From the NCBI GenBank assembly GCA_019454705.1, contig JACFNS010000076.1, positions 1-8,731 on the forward strand: DNA of 8,731 nt, given 5' to 3'. The notes beneath the pieces are model-generated. The model had not been told where the DNA came from, made no database searches, and worked only from the letters and a program-made list of their open reading frames with translations. Made by a program: the position numbers and the translations under genes. The stretch comes from Taibaiella sp. Lineage in GTDB: Bacteria; Bacteroidota; Bacteroidia; Chitinophagales; Chitinophagaceae. Positions 1 through 6,467 of this stretch are shown here, piece after piece. Positions within the stretch are counted from its first letter, which is position 1; every line of letters starts with the position of its first letter.

Positions 1-805
1 GTTTGAGATCATATTTGCTGAACAAAAAAGCATACAGGTATTGCGCGATGGCCAGCCCGTAAATGTAGATATACCCAGCGGTACCATTACCAAGATTATT
101 AAAAAGCAAAAACAGAGCTTTATTACTCCACGTATGCCCGTGGTAGTAGAAAAGGTGAGTGAGAAAAGTGAAGCTGAAAAAATGGGCTTTAAAGCTGGCG
201 ATAGCATCATTGCCTTCAACGGCACGCCTGTACAGTTTTTTGATGAGTTTGAAGAAATGAAAAGGAGCCATGCGGGGCAGGCTGTTGCAGTTACCGTAAT
301 GCGTGGTAATAGCGAGGTTACCCTCAACGGAAATATACCGGATAATAAGATACTGGGCTTTATGCCGCAGTCTACCCGCTTCTTCGAGACCAAAGTGATT
401 AAGTATGGTTTCTTCGAGGCTATAGGCAAGGGCTTTACTTTCACATTCGAGCAGGTAGGTAACTACTGGAGCCAGTTGAAATTATTGTTTACTTCGCCGG
501 AAGTCAAGGTGAATGAAAGTCTTGGTGGTCTGGTTACATTCGGCAAGCTCTTCGACCCCGTGTTCGATTGGCAGAGTTTCCTGATGCTGACGGCATTTGT
601 CTCCATTATACTCGCTGTAATGAACCTGCTGCCCATACCGGGTCTGGATGGTGGCTACGTCATCTTCCTGATATTCGAACTGATATCGGGCAAAAAGGTG
701 AGTGACAAGGTGATGGAAACAGCTACTACGGTAGGCCTGGTATTGTTGCTGGGGCTGATGCTGTACGCCAACGGGCTGGATATCTTCCGCCTGTTCCAAA
801 ACTAA
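1..805 (+). CDS. rseP: RseP-type site-2 zinc metalloprotease, 3' part (5' end outside window)
   Basis: Membrane-embedded site-2 protease (M50 family). Such proteins cleave transmembrane anti-sigma factors and other single-pass membrane proteins within the inner membrane. The reading frame is open to the left edge (first full codon at 2-4), so the N-terminal HExxH zinc site is not visible. What is seen: a PDZ domain (about nt 130-345, with a PDZ-like KMGFKAGDSIIAFNG stretch), then a hydrophobic segment carrying the signature NLLPIPGLDGG at nt 623-655. Its Asp (codon 647-649) is the expected third zinc ligand. A final membrane helix (VGLVLLLGLMLYA) follows, then a short tail ending in TAA. The family usually has LDGGH; here it is LDGGY, a change outside the known ligands. 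The TTG at 41 is not the real start. The stop lies 3 bp from the stop of the convergent deacetylase gene. Family assignment is firm; the substrate is unknown. Confidence 0.93.
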   Translation, partial: FEIIFAEQKSIQVLRDGQPVNVDIPSGTITKIIKKQKQSFITPRMPVVVEKVSEKSEAEKMGFKAGDSIIAFNGTPVQFFDEFEEMKRSHAGQAVAVTVMRGNSEVTLNGNIPDNKILGFMPQSTRFFETKVIKYGFFEAIGKGFTFTFEQVGNYWSQLKLLFTSPEVKVNESLGGLVTFGKLFDPVFDWQSFLMLTAFVSIILAVMNLLPIPGLDGGYVIFLIFELISGKKVSDKVMETATTVGLVLLLGLMLYANGLDIFRLFQN

Positions 806-808
806 GGC

Positions 809-1714
809 TCAAAGCCCGTAGATTTCTTTTGCAGCTTTAAAGGTATTGCAGTGTGCGGTAACTATGTGCTTGATATCGGGCGAATAGCCGCCGCCCATAG
901 CCACTGCAACAGGTATGCCCCTCGTATGGCATTCTGTAAACACTGCTTCATCCCTGTGCAGGCAGTCGGTTATAGTCAGTTTCATCTTGCCAAACTTGTC
1001 TGTTTCCAGTACATCAACGCCTGACAGGTAAAAGGCAATATCCGGCTTGAATTTGTCCAGCAGTGCAGGTAGTTCCTTTTTCAATATACCCAGGTATTCA
1101 TTGCCATTGATGCCATCGGGTAATCCTATATCCAGGTCGCTGGTTTCTTTCCTGAACGGGTAGTTATGCGCCCCATGCATACTAAAAGTGAATACCTTGT
1201 CATTATTGCTGAACAAAGCTGCAGTGCCATTGCCCTGGTGTACATCCAGGTCGATAATGACAACCCGCTTTGCCAGTTTGTGATACAGCAGGTAGTTGGC
1301 TGCTATGGCAAAATCATTCAACAGGCAAAAACCCTCCCCCTTGTCGGCAAAAGCGTGGTGTGTGCCACCTGCCACATTCAGCGATACGCCATGTTGCAAA
1401 GCATTCAGGGCGCAGTCGATGCTTCCCTGCATAATAGTGATTTCCCTGTTTACCAGTTTGGTTGACAGCGGAAAGCCTATCGCCCTCATCTCCCTGTCAG
1501 TTAGTTGAAGGGCCAGCATCCTTTGCCAATAGCTTTTGTCATGCGTCAGTAGTATCGTCTCTTCTGTTGCCGGCTGCGATGCGAAAATATGCTCTTGTGT
1601 TATAATACCTTCGTGCAGTAGTTGCTGAGGAATCAACTCATACTTCAGCATGGGGAAACGGTGACCCTCAGGCAAAGGATGTGCGTATATGTCGTCGTAT
1701 GCTATGGTAAACAT
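809..1714 (-). CDS. Class IV (HDAC11-like) histone-deacetylase-family hydrolase
   Basis: Zinc-dependent amidohydrolase of the arginase/deacetylase fold, 301 aa, the usual length for a single-domain bacterial member and probably cytoplasmic (no signal or membrane segment). All catalytic elements are visible: the His pair in GGTHHA (H119, H120), the DLDVHQGNGT motif with zinc ligands D157 and H159, the third ligand D234 in SGVDVLETDKFG, and the transition-state Tyr Y277 in GGGY. The HQGNGT and SGVDVLETD forms resemble human HDAC11 (class IV) more than class I, class II or AcuC/polyamine deacetylases. Substrate cannot be read from sequence; acetyl-lysine or longer acyl-lysine on proteins, or a small acylated amine, are possible. 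The ATG at 1714 is the natural start because the N-terminus (FTIAYDDIYAHPLPEGHRFP) is the conserved beginning of the fold. It stands alone, 74 bp from divergent ssrA and convergent with rseP. I found no clear promoter of its own. Confidence 0.9.
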   Translation of the reverse strand: MFTIAYDDIYAHPLPEGHRFPMLKYELIPQQLLHEGIITQEHIFASQPATEETILLTHDKSYWQRMLALQLTDREMRAIGFPLSTKLVNREITIMQGSIDCALNALQHGVSLNVAGGTHHAFADKGEGFCLLNDFAIAANYLLYHKLAKRVVIIDLDVHQGNGTAALFSNNDKVFTFSMHGAHNYPFRKETSDLDIGLPDGINGNEYLGILKKELPALLDKFKPDIAFYLSGVDVLETDKFGKMKLTITDCLHRDEAVFTECHTRGIPVAVAMGGGYSPDIKHIVTAHCNTFKAAKEIYGL

Positions 1715-1733
1715 GAGTTGCTAATTTAACAAG

Positions 1734-1761
1734 TTGCATCCGTTATTATTTCGTAATTTTG
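1734..1761 (+). promoter_or_regulatory. Bacteroidota-type promoter of ssrA
   Basis: TTG at 1734-1736, a 17-nt spacer, then TAATTTTG at 1754-1761. This is an exact match to the TTG-N17-23-TAnnTTTG pattern described for primary sigma factors of Flavobacterium and Bacteroides. It predicts a transcript start near 1767, leaving a leader of about 20 nt to be removed by RNase P before the tmRNA 5' end at 1789. The leader contains a run of eight A (1775-1782). Pattern match only; the start site is inferred. Confidence 0.65.
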
Positions 1762-1788
1762 CATTAGTTCTTTGAAAAAAAACTTACC

Positions 1789-2155
1789 GGGGCCGACTGG
1801 TTTTGACAGCATAGGGCAGGTTAAGTAAGCATGTCGTGCGTTGTGTAATTAGCACGTAAATCTGAATACCCAAACTTTTAAATGGCGAATCTAATTACGC
1901 CATGGCTGCCTAATCAGAGATTAGCGTAACCATTTTGGCCGCAGACGGGCTTTTGCCTGTTGACGCTCCTGCCGCCTAACTCATCCTTCAACAGGATAGT
2001 CGTTTGTAGCTGTGTACAGGCGATGAAACTAAAGCAGATAAGATAGTCCTGGTTCGCCCGGTTCCTAAGGCTATACGAAAATCAATTCCGGGATAAACAT
2101 GTAGAAAGCTTATCGGGCATATGTTTGGACGCGGGTTCGAATCCCGCCGGCTCCA
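1789..2155 (+). ncRNA. ssrA: tmRNA (transfer-messenger RNA)
   Basis: Rescues ribosomes stalled on broken mRNA, acting with SmpB: an alanine-charged tRNA-like end enters the A site, then a short frame tags the nascent protein for proteolysis. The ends fold together as expected. GGGGCCG (1789-1795) pairs with CGGCTCC (2148-2154), including the G3-U pair (1791:2152) that marks alanine identity. The T arm is GCGGG-TTCGAAT-CCCGC (2131-2147), and the conserved GACTGGTTTTGACAGC follows the 5' acceptor strand. The tag frame at 1884-1913 reads GGC GAA TCT AAT TAC GCC ATG GCT GCC TAA, i.e. GESNYAMAA preceded by the charged Ala; the YAMAA/YALAA ending is the normal degradation signal. CGTGC and GCACG (around 1836-1853) can pair as part of the first pseudoknot. 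CCA is not encoded (ACT follows the acceptor stem), so it must be added enzymatically. Single-piece form, 367 nt before CCA. No intrinsic terminator is evident. Confidence 0.97.
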
Positions 2156-2160
2156 CTTTA

Positions 2161-3045
2161 TTACCTGATGCGGTAATTAAACATCTTCTGTACTATTAGT
2201 TTGATGTAATATCTGCCACGTTCTTTAGCAACGAATATCATTGAGAATAAGTAGTAGTACAATGAAGGTCCTTTACGGTATCTAATTATCTCCAGTTCGT
2301 GGTTAATCATTGTTTTCAAGAGTTTCAACTGTTTTGCAGGTTCAGTGCTGGCATTGGCGATGTGTATCAGTTTTGTATCAGATAGAAAGTAACATCTATA
2401 ACCCTCCTGCCTGAATTGGTAACACCATAGCTGGTCTTCTCCGTACATAAAAAAACGCTCGTCCAGTTTCCGCTCCGGCAGGTCATTCAATATCTCTTTT
2501 CTGAACATAAAAAACGCTCCGGAAACCCAGTCACAATAAGTGTCGAAATCTCCTTTGAAATACTGGTTGAGCATTAATGTTGCACGCCCGCGATAAGGTA
2601 TGAGCATAAGCAATGGCCGCAGTAAATCCAGTACTTCGTTGCGAATACTACGAAATGCACGAGCATTATGCTGGTATTTGCCATCTGCATATGTTAGGTG
2701 GCCGCTTACTACACCAATATCACGACTGCAGCTTTGCAGGAATGATGCAGCTTTGCTGATGGAATCATCGTGCAGTATAGTGTCTGAGTTCAGCAGCAAT
2801 ATGATATCGCCGGTCGCATGTTTGATACCCAGGTTATTACCCTGTGCAAAACCGCCGTTTACCGGGTTTTTTACCAGTTTGATGTTCGGAAACTGAACAA
2901 GAAAATCATCAGGGTTCTCTTTCGTTGATGCATTATCTACCAATACTATTTCATATGCTACGTCTTTTGTGGCCCGCTGTACACTCCTGATGCAGTCGCA
3001 GGTTAATTGAAATGTATTGTAGTTGATGATAATGACAGATACCAC
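2161..3045 (-). CDS. Glycosyltransferase family 2 (rhamnosyltransferase-like)
   Basis: Inverting GT-A sugar transferase, 294 aa, likely acting at the cytoplasmic face of the membrane on polysaccharide, lipopolysaccharide or glycoprotein precursors. Visible motifs: the N-terminal nucleotide-binding strand VSVIIINYN (2-10), VDNAS (36-40), GGFAQGNNLG (64-73), the DxD-equivalent LLLNSDT (83-89), the acceptor-side DWVSGAFFMFRKE (172-184), and the catalytic-base region DERFFMYGEDQLWCYQ (195-210, acidic pair E203-D204). This pattern matches the WcaA/rhamnosyltransferase branch of GT2; the donor sugar is not determinable. A weakly hydrophobic stretch near the C-terminus (SLYYYLFSMIFVA) could contact the membrane. 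The start is GTG at 3045: a stop lies four codons upstream and no ATG precedes the first conserved strand. CAAGTATA at 3063-3070 reads TATACTTG on this strand, one mismatch from a -7 box, without a good upstream partner. Its stop lies 5 bp from the ssrA 3' end. No other sugar genes adjoin it except the TMTC-like gene farther right. Confidence 0.88.
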   Translation of the reverse strand: MVSVIIINYNTFQLTCDCIRSVQRATKDVAYEIVLVDNASTKENPDDFLVQFPNIKLVKNPVNGGFAQGNNLGIKHATGDIILLLNSDTILHDDSISKAASFLQSCSRDIGVVSGHLTYADGKYQHNARAFRSIRNEVLDLLRPLLMLIPYRGRATLMLNQYFKGDFDTYCDWVSGAFFMFRKEILNDLPERKLDERFFMYGEDQLWCYQFRQEGYRCYFLSDTKLIHIANASTEPAKQLKLLKTMINHELEIIRYRKGPSLYYYLFSMIFVAKERGRYYIKLIVQKMFNYRIR

Positions 3046-3128
3046 TTGGCCTAATTATTATGCAAGTATAATCACTTTACAGTTGTTATGTAAATAGCTC
3101 TTTGGCTATCCCCAATCAAATAGCCGTA

Positions 3129-3166
3129 AAACGAAACAGTCCCGGATTTCCGGGACTGTTTCGTTT
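3129..3166 (-). terminator. Rho-independent-type terminator of ftsH
   Basis: A perfect 17-bp inverted repeat: 3129-3145 pairs with 3150-3166 around an ATTT loop. The core GTCCCGG/CCGGGAC is GC-rich and the base is AAACG/CGTTT. On the - strand the hairpin begins inside the ftsH stop codon and its own 3' arm ends in a short U run (3131-3128), rather than a long separate U tract. Position and stability fit termination of the rsfS-ftsH transcript and protection of its 3' end. It also insulates the downstream glycosyltransferase gene. Confidence 0.85.
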
Positions 3167-5171
3167 ATGAGTTATTTACAAGTGAATCACTTACAGAAGG
3201 GATATCACTTACAGGGGGGGCTGTATCTTCATATGGGCGGGCGCCAATCAGCCTTTCCATATCATCTTTAAACAACACCTCTTTTTTCAATAGTTCTTCA
3301 GCTATCGCTTTTACTGAGTCGATCTTGTCGTTCAGCAGGGCTTTAGTCCTCTGGTATGCCTGCTCTATCAGTTTGCGCACTTCCTCGTCTATTATCTTAC
3401 CTGTTTCTTCAGAGTATGGTTTAGAAAACTGCCCGTCATTTTGAGGATCGTAAAACGATATATTGCCCAGTACCGGGTTCATACCATACATGCTCACCAT
3501 AGCATAGGCCATGCGGGTAACATGTTGGAGGTCGCTGAGTGCGCCGGTAGATATTTTACCAAATACTATCTCCTCTACTGCACGTCCTCCCAGCGTCATA
3601 CACATATCATCCATCAGGTGGTCGGTATTGCGTATATACATTTCCTTAGGCAGGTACTGTGCATAACCCAAGGCTGCTACACCTCGCGGCACGATAGTCA
3701 CCTTCACCAACGGATGCGCATGTTCCAGGAACCATCCTGATACGGCGTGCCCCGCTTCGTGGTAGGCTATTACCTTTTTCTCCTCAGGCAGTATGATTTT
3801 GTTTTTCTTCTCCAGGCCACCTATTACACGGTCAATAGCATCGTTGAAGTCGTCCATATCCACCTCTGTCTTGCCTTTACGTGCAGCTATCAGGGCGGCT
3901 TCGTTACATATATTGGCAATATCAGCGCCGGCAAAACCCGGTGTTTGCACGGCAAGCTTGTGTATATCCAGGTTTTTAGATTTTTTGATGGGCTTCAGGT
4001 GCACATCAAATATCTTTTCACGTCCCTTTACATCAGGTACGTCTATTGATATCTGCCTGTCGAAACGGCCCGGGCGCAGCAGGGCGGTATCCAGTACATC
4101 AGGCCTGTTGGTGGCCGCCAGTACTATAATGCCTGTATCTCCGCTGAAACCGTCCATTTCTACCAGCAACTGGTTGAGCGTATTCTCGCGCTCATCGTTG
4201 CTCATTACTACGTTCTTACCACGTGCACGGCCTATTGCATCTATCTCATCTATGAACACGATACAGGGTGCTTTTTCCCTTGCTTGTTTGAACAGGTCAC
4301 GTACACGGCTGGCACCCACACCTACAAACAGCTCTACGAAGTCGGAACCGGACATAGAGAAGAAAGGTACTTGTGCCTCGCCCGCTACGGCCTTAGCCAG
4401 CAGGGTCTTACCGGTACCGGGAGGTCCTACCAGCAATGCGCCTTTAGGTATCTTGCCGCCCAGTGCGGTGTATTTTTTGGGATTTTTCAGGAAATCCACG
4501 ATTTCCATTACTTCTACTTTGGCTTCGTCCAATCCTGCCACATCGTTAAATGTGATATTGACACGGGTGCCTTTTTCAAACAACTGAGCTTTGGATTTGC
4601 CGATGTTGAATATACCACCGCCGCCTGCACCGCCGCCTGCACCGCCGCCCATCTTGCGCATAATGAAGAACCACATCGCAATCAGGAATATCACCGGCAA
4701 CAGGAATGAACCCAATATGTCGTTAAGAAAACTGCCCCTGTTCTCGTATATCACACGTACACGCTCGTTTTCGGGCAGTTCAGACTGTGCTTCTTTCAGG
4801 TTGTCTTCAAACTGTTCTACGCTGCCTATTGTGAATTTGGCAACCGGTGATGAACTATTGCTGGAGGCAAAAGGCATTTTATCCTCAGGATTTTTTTGTG
4901 TTTGCGCACCCTGGCTCAGGAAAACCTCTACCTCGCTTTTGTTAACCACCACCAGTTTCTCTACCTGTCCCTTATCCAGGTATTTTTGCCTGAATTCCTG
5001 GAAACTCATTTGTTCTCCGCCACCGCCCATGCTGCCGCTGAAGAAGTTCAGCCCTATCAGCAGCAATATCATGATACCGTATATCCAATAGATATTGAAT
5101 TTCGGCCCTTTGCGCTGAGGTTTGTTATCTTTTCCCGGCCCTTGTCCGGGTTTAAACTTGTTATCTTCCAT
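3165..5171 (-). CDS. ftsH: ATP-dependent zinc metalloprotease FtsH
   Basis: Inner-membrane AAA+ protease that forms hexamers, extracts damaged membrane proteins and degrades them together with some short-lived cytosolic regulators. Length 668 aa, typical. Order of parts: a short basic cytosolic N-terminus; TM1 (about 28-46); a periplasmic domain (about 50-150); TM2 (about 152-171); a Gly-Ala linker GGGAGGGAGGGG (175-186); the AAA domain with Walker A GPPGTGKT (249-256), Walker B IVFIDEID (304-311), the second region of homology [19 protein letters not shown] (354-372) and the pore motif FVGVGA (282-287); then the M41 protease with HEAGH (471-475) and the likely third zinc ligand D547 in TGALSDLQ. 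The C-terminal tail is Ser/Pro-rich and unordered-looking. All key residues are intact. ATG at 5171 is the start. It lies 41 bp downstream of rsfS with only a weak -7-like box (TACTTTAG) between, so co-transcription with rsfS is likely. The hairpin at its stop ends the unit. Confidence 0.98.
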   Translation of the reverse strand: MEDNKFKPGQGPGKDNKPQRKGPKFNIYWIYGIMILLLIGLNFFSGSMGGGGEQMSFQEFRQKYLDKGQVEKLVVVNKSEVEVFLSQGAQTQKNPEDKMPFASSNSSSPVAKFTIGSVEQFEDNLKEAQSELPENERVRVIYENRGSFLNDILGSFLLPVIFLIAMWFFIMRKMGGGAGGGAGGGGIFNIGKSKAQLFEKGTRVNITFNDVAGLDEAKVEVMEIVDFLKNPKKYTALGGKIPKGALLVGPPGTGKTLLAKAVAGEAQVPFFSMSGSDFVELFVGVGASRVRDLFKQAREKAPCIVFIDEIDAIGRARGKNVVMSNDERENTLNQLLVEMDGFSGDTGIIVLAATNRPDVLDTALLRPGRFDRQISIDVPDVKGREKIFDVHLKPIKKSKNLDIHKLAVQTPGFAGADIANICNEAALIAARKGKTEVDMDDFNDAIDRVIGGLEKKNKIILPEEKKVIAYHEAGHAVSGWFLEHAHPLVKVTIVPRGVAALGYAQYLPKEMYIRNTDHLMDDMCMTLGGRAVEEIVFGKISTGALSDLQHVTRMAYAMVSMYGMNPVLGNISFYDPQNDGQFSKPYSEETGKIIDEEVRKLIEQAYQRTKALLNDKIDSVKAIAEELLKKEVLFKDDMERLIGARPYEDTAPPVSDIPSVSDSLVNNS
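4617..4649. repeat. 12-bp tandem repeat encoding the FtsH Gly-Ala linker
   Basis: The unit ACCGCCGCCTGC occurs 2.75 times without mismatch (4617-4628, 4629-4640, partial 4641-4649). On the coding (-) strand each unit is four codons, Gly-Gly-Gly-Ala, forming the flexible linker between TM2 and the AAA domain. Gain or loss of a unit would keep the frame. Gly-rich linkers at this place are usual in Bacteroidota FtsH; the exact DNA-level repetition is what is notable. Confidence 0.8.
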
Positions 5172-5212
5172 TTGTCGTTCTAAAGTACGTTATATTCTGA
5201 TTTAACAGCCAG

Positions 5213-5611
5213 CTAATCGTTATGTTCAACCCGGCCAGCATCGCCCCAAAGGCTTTCCAGGTTATAAAATTTGCGGTGGTCCTGCTGGAATATATGTACC
5301 ACTACGTTTACATAATCCACCAATGTCCACTTGTCACCTCTTTCTACATGGTAAGGTGCTTCGCCACATTCCTCTTTTACCACCTTCTCCACATTATCGG
5401 CAATGGCTTTGAGCTGTATATGCGATTGGGCTTCGCAAAGGATAAAAAAGTCTGCTACAGCCTCATCTATCTTTTTCAGATCGAGCGAAACTATATTTTC
5501 GGCTTTCTTATCTTTTACGGCTTTCAGTATAGACTTGAATAGTTTGCTATTCCTGGTCAGGCCTTCCGCAGATTTCTTTCTTCCCTGAAGTACGGTAATA
5601 ATTTTCTCCAA
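5213..5611 (-). CDS. rsfS: Ribosomal silencing factor RsfS (DUF143/Iojap family)
   Basis: Binds ribosomal protein uL14 (L14) on the large subunit and blocks subunit joining when nutrients are short. 132 aa. The conserved domain runs from about residue 22 to 125: SKLFKSILKAVKDKKAENI, then SLDLKKIDEAVADFFILCEA (DFF motif), the SHIQLKAIADNVEKVVKEE helix, and the DKWTLVDYVNVVVHIFQ strand pair with the final FYNLESLWGDA. That last motif is diagnostic (the family has YYxLExLWxDA). The only credible start is TTG at 5611: there is no Met codon anywhere in the frame, an in-frame TAG lies at 5624-5626, and a good -7 promoter box lies about 40 nt upstream. ATT at 5623 is the only other codon choice upstream. 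First gene of a probable rsfS-ftsH unit, diverging from birA. Confidence 0.93.
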   Translation of the reverse strand: MEKIITVLQGRKKSAEGLTRNSKLFKSILKAVKDKKAENIVSLDLKKIDEAVADFFILCEAQSHIQLKAIADNVEKVVKEECGEAPYHVERGDKWTLVDYVNVVVHIFQQDHRKFYNLESLWGDAGRVEHND

Positions 5612-5627
5612 ATTAAGGTCAATCTAT

Positions 5628-5635
5628 TATGTTTG
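5628..5635 (+). promoter_or_regulatory. Possible -7 box of the birA promoter
   Basis: TATGTTTG is an exact TAnnTTTG match, but no TTG sits 17-23 nt upstream, so only half of the promoter is seen. It overlaps the assigned birA ATG (5629-5631). If used, transcription would start near 5642, downstream of that ATG, and translation would have to begin at a later codon such as TTG 5668-5670. Chance occurrence is quite possible. Confidence 0.25.
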
Positions 5636-6426
5636 GCAATATCTTTACAGCCAAAATTAAACAAACTTTGGCAGTAAAGTTACAAGCACTGATAAACGCT
5701 CCGGTTATTGAGCTTGATACTATCGATAGTACCAATAACTATGCCATGCGCCTGATAGATGCCGATACGGCACAACCTGGCCTGACAATAGTGACCGATA
5801 TGCAGACTGCAGGCAAGGGCCAAAGGGGGAAAGTATGGGTGGATACACCTAATGAGAGCCTGCTGATGAGCATGATATTGAAACCTCAGTACGATTTAGA
5901 CCACCAGTTTGCCTTTATTGTCACGGTTTCCCTGGCCATTGCCGATTACATGCAGGAATTGAACGAAAACTGGGATGTACGTATTAAATGGCCCAATGAT
6001 ATTATCATTAATGACAAAAAGGCAGGGGGCATGCTTATTGAGAATGTGCTGCGGGGCAACCAGTGGGCATATGCGGTAGTGGGGCTGGGTATGAATGTAC
6101 TACAGCGTGAAATGCCGACAGATATACCTTTCTCCACCTCTTTAAGAATGGAGTCAGATGAGCAATTTGTTATATTTGATTTAGTGACCGGTATAAGGGA
6201 GCGCATTTTTACTTACCTGGATATAATGCCGGAACCCAACCGTATGCTAAGGCTTTACAACGAAATATTGTTCAAAAAAGATACCACCCAAAGGTTCAAA
6301 ATAGGTAATGATGAGTTTATGGCCACCATTACAGGGGTTACCTATAATGGCCTGTTGCAGCTCAAACTCGACAACGGCTCCACTATCAACTACAGCTTCG
6401 GCGCTATAGAATGGATATGCGGCTAA
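5629..6426 (+). CDS. birA: Biotin--[acetyl-CoA-carboxylase] ligase (BirA, no HTH domain)
   Basis: Activates biotin with ATP to biotinyl-5'-AMP and transfers it to the lysine of biotin carboxyl carrier domains, as in acetyl-CoA carboxylase; cytosolic. 265 aa, the short group I type without the N-terminal DNA-binding domain of E. coli BirA, so it should not be a repressor. Motifs: biotin-site DSTNNYAM (33-40), the phosphate-binding loop TAGKGQRGKVW (61-71, equivalent to GRGRRG), the KWPNDIII segment (about 124-131) followed by the catalytic-lysine motif KKAGGMLIE, and VVGLGMNV (about 150-157). The C-terminal SH3-like domain runs from about 215 to the end. About 25 residues precede the first conserved strand (VIELDTIDST). 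The ATG at 5629 is the only Met before residue 40, but a -7-like box overlaps it, so the true start may be a later TTG. Divergent from rsfS and 41 bp upstream of the TPR membrane gene. Confidence 0.94.
   Translation: MFGNIFTAKIKQTLAVKLQALINAPVIELDTIDSTNNYAMRLIDADTAQPGLTIVTDMQTAGKGQRGKVWVDTPNESLLMSMILKPQYDLDHQFAFIVTVSLAIADYMQELNENWDVRIKWPNDIIINDKKAGGMLIENVLRGNQWAYAVVGLGMNVLQREMPTDIPFSTSLRMESDEQFVIFDLVTGIRERIFTYLDIMPEPNRMLRLYNEILFKKDTTQRFKIGNDEFMATITGVTYNGLLQLKLDNGSTINYSFGAIEWICG
5652..5685 (-). promoter_or_regulatory. Probable rsfS-ftsH promoter, inside the 5' end of birA
   Basis: On the - strand TTG (5685-5683), a 23-nt spacer and TAATTTTG (5659-5652) fit the Bacteroidota TTG-N17-23-TAnnTTTG pattern, at the long end of the spacing. 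The predicted transcript start is near 5645, giving a leader of roughly 35 nt before the TTG start of rsfS. The site lies within the first 20 codons of birA as assigned, so RNA polymerase binding here could interfere with birA expression. Sequence match only. Confidence 0.5.
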
Positions 6427-6467
6427 GCCTGCAACAGCGTTATTATTTTTCATAGTTTAGGGGCGTA

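Noticed and set aside
482..799. 105-codon - strand frame opposite rseP
   Set aside because: Lies wholly over the conserved RseP C-terminal membrane region, with a Gln/His-rich translation typical of shadow frames.
806..830. GGCT-CAA-AGCC mini-hairpin (806-816) followed by a T-rich stretch after rseP
   Set aside because: Only a 4-bp stem with interrupted Ts, inside the 3' end of the convergent deacetylase gene; too weak to call a terminator.
2131..2163. ssrA 3' end as an integration site for a mobile island
   Set aside because: ssrA 3' ends are common attachment sites, but I find no second copy of the T-arm/acceptor sequence, no integrase gene and no phage genes in the window.
3094..3109. 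ATAGC-TCTTTG-GCTAT inverted repeat between the glycosyltransferase and ftsH genes
   Set aside because: A 5-bp stem with a 6-nt loop is expected by chance in a region of this size, and no partner operator copy is seen.
3793..4587. 264-codon open frame on the + strand, antisense to ftsH
   Set aside because: It is a shadow of the conserved AAA-domain coding sequence. Its translation is Ser/Arg-rich with no recognisable domain, and it has no promoter or ribosome site.
4591..5091. 166-codon open frame on the + strand opposite the ftsH N-terminal region
   Set aside because: The proline runs are the mirror of the Gly-rich linker codons of ftsH; low complexity and no independent support.
6427..6467. 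Separate promoter for the TPR membrane gene (TAGTTTAG-like box)
   Set aside because: One mismatch in the -7 box and no upstream TTG at the right distance in a 41-bp gap; read-through from birA is the simpler explanation.
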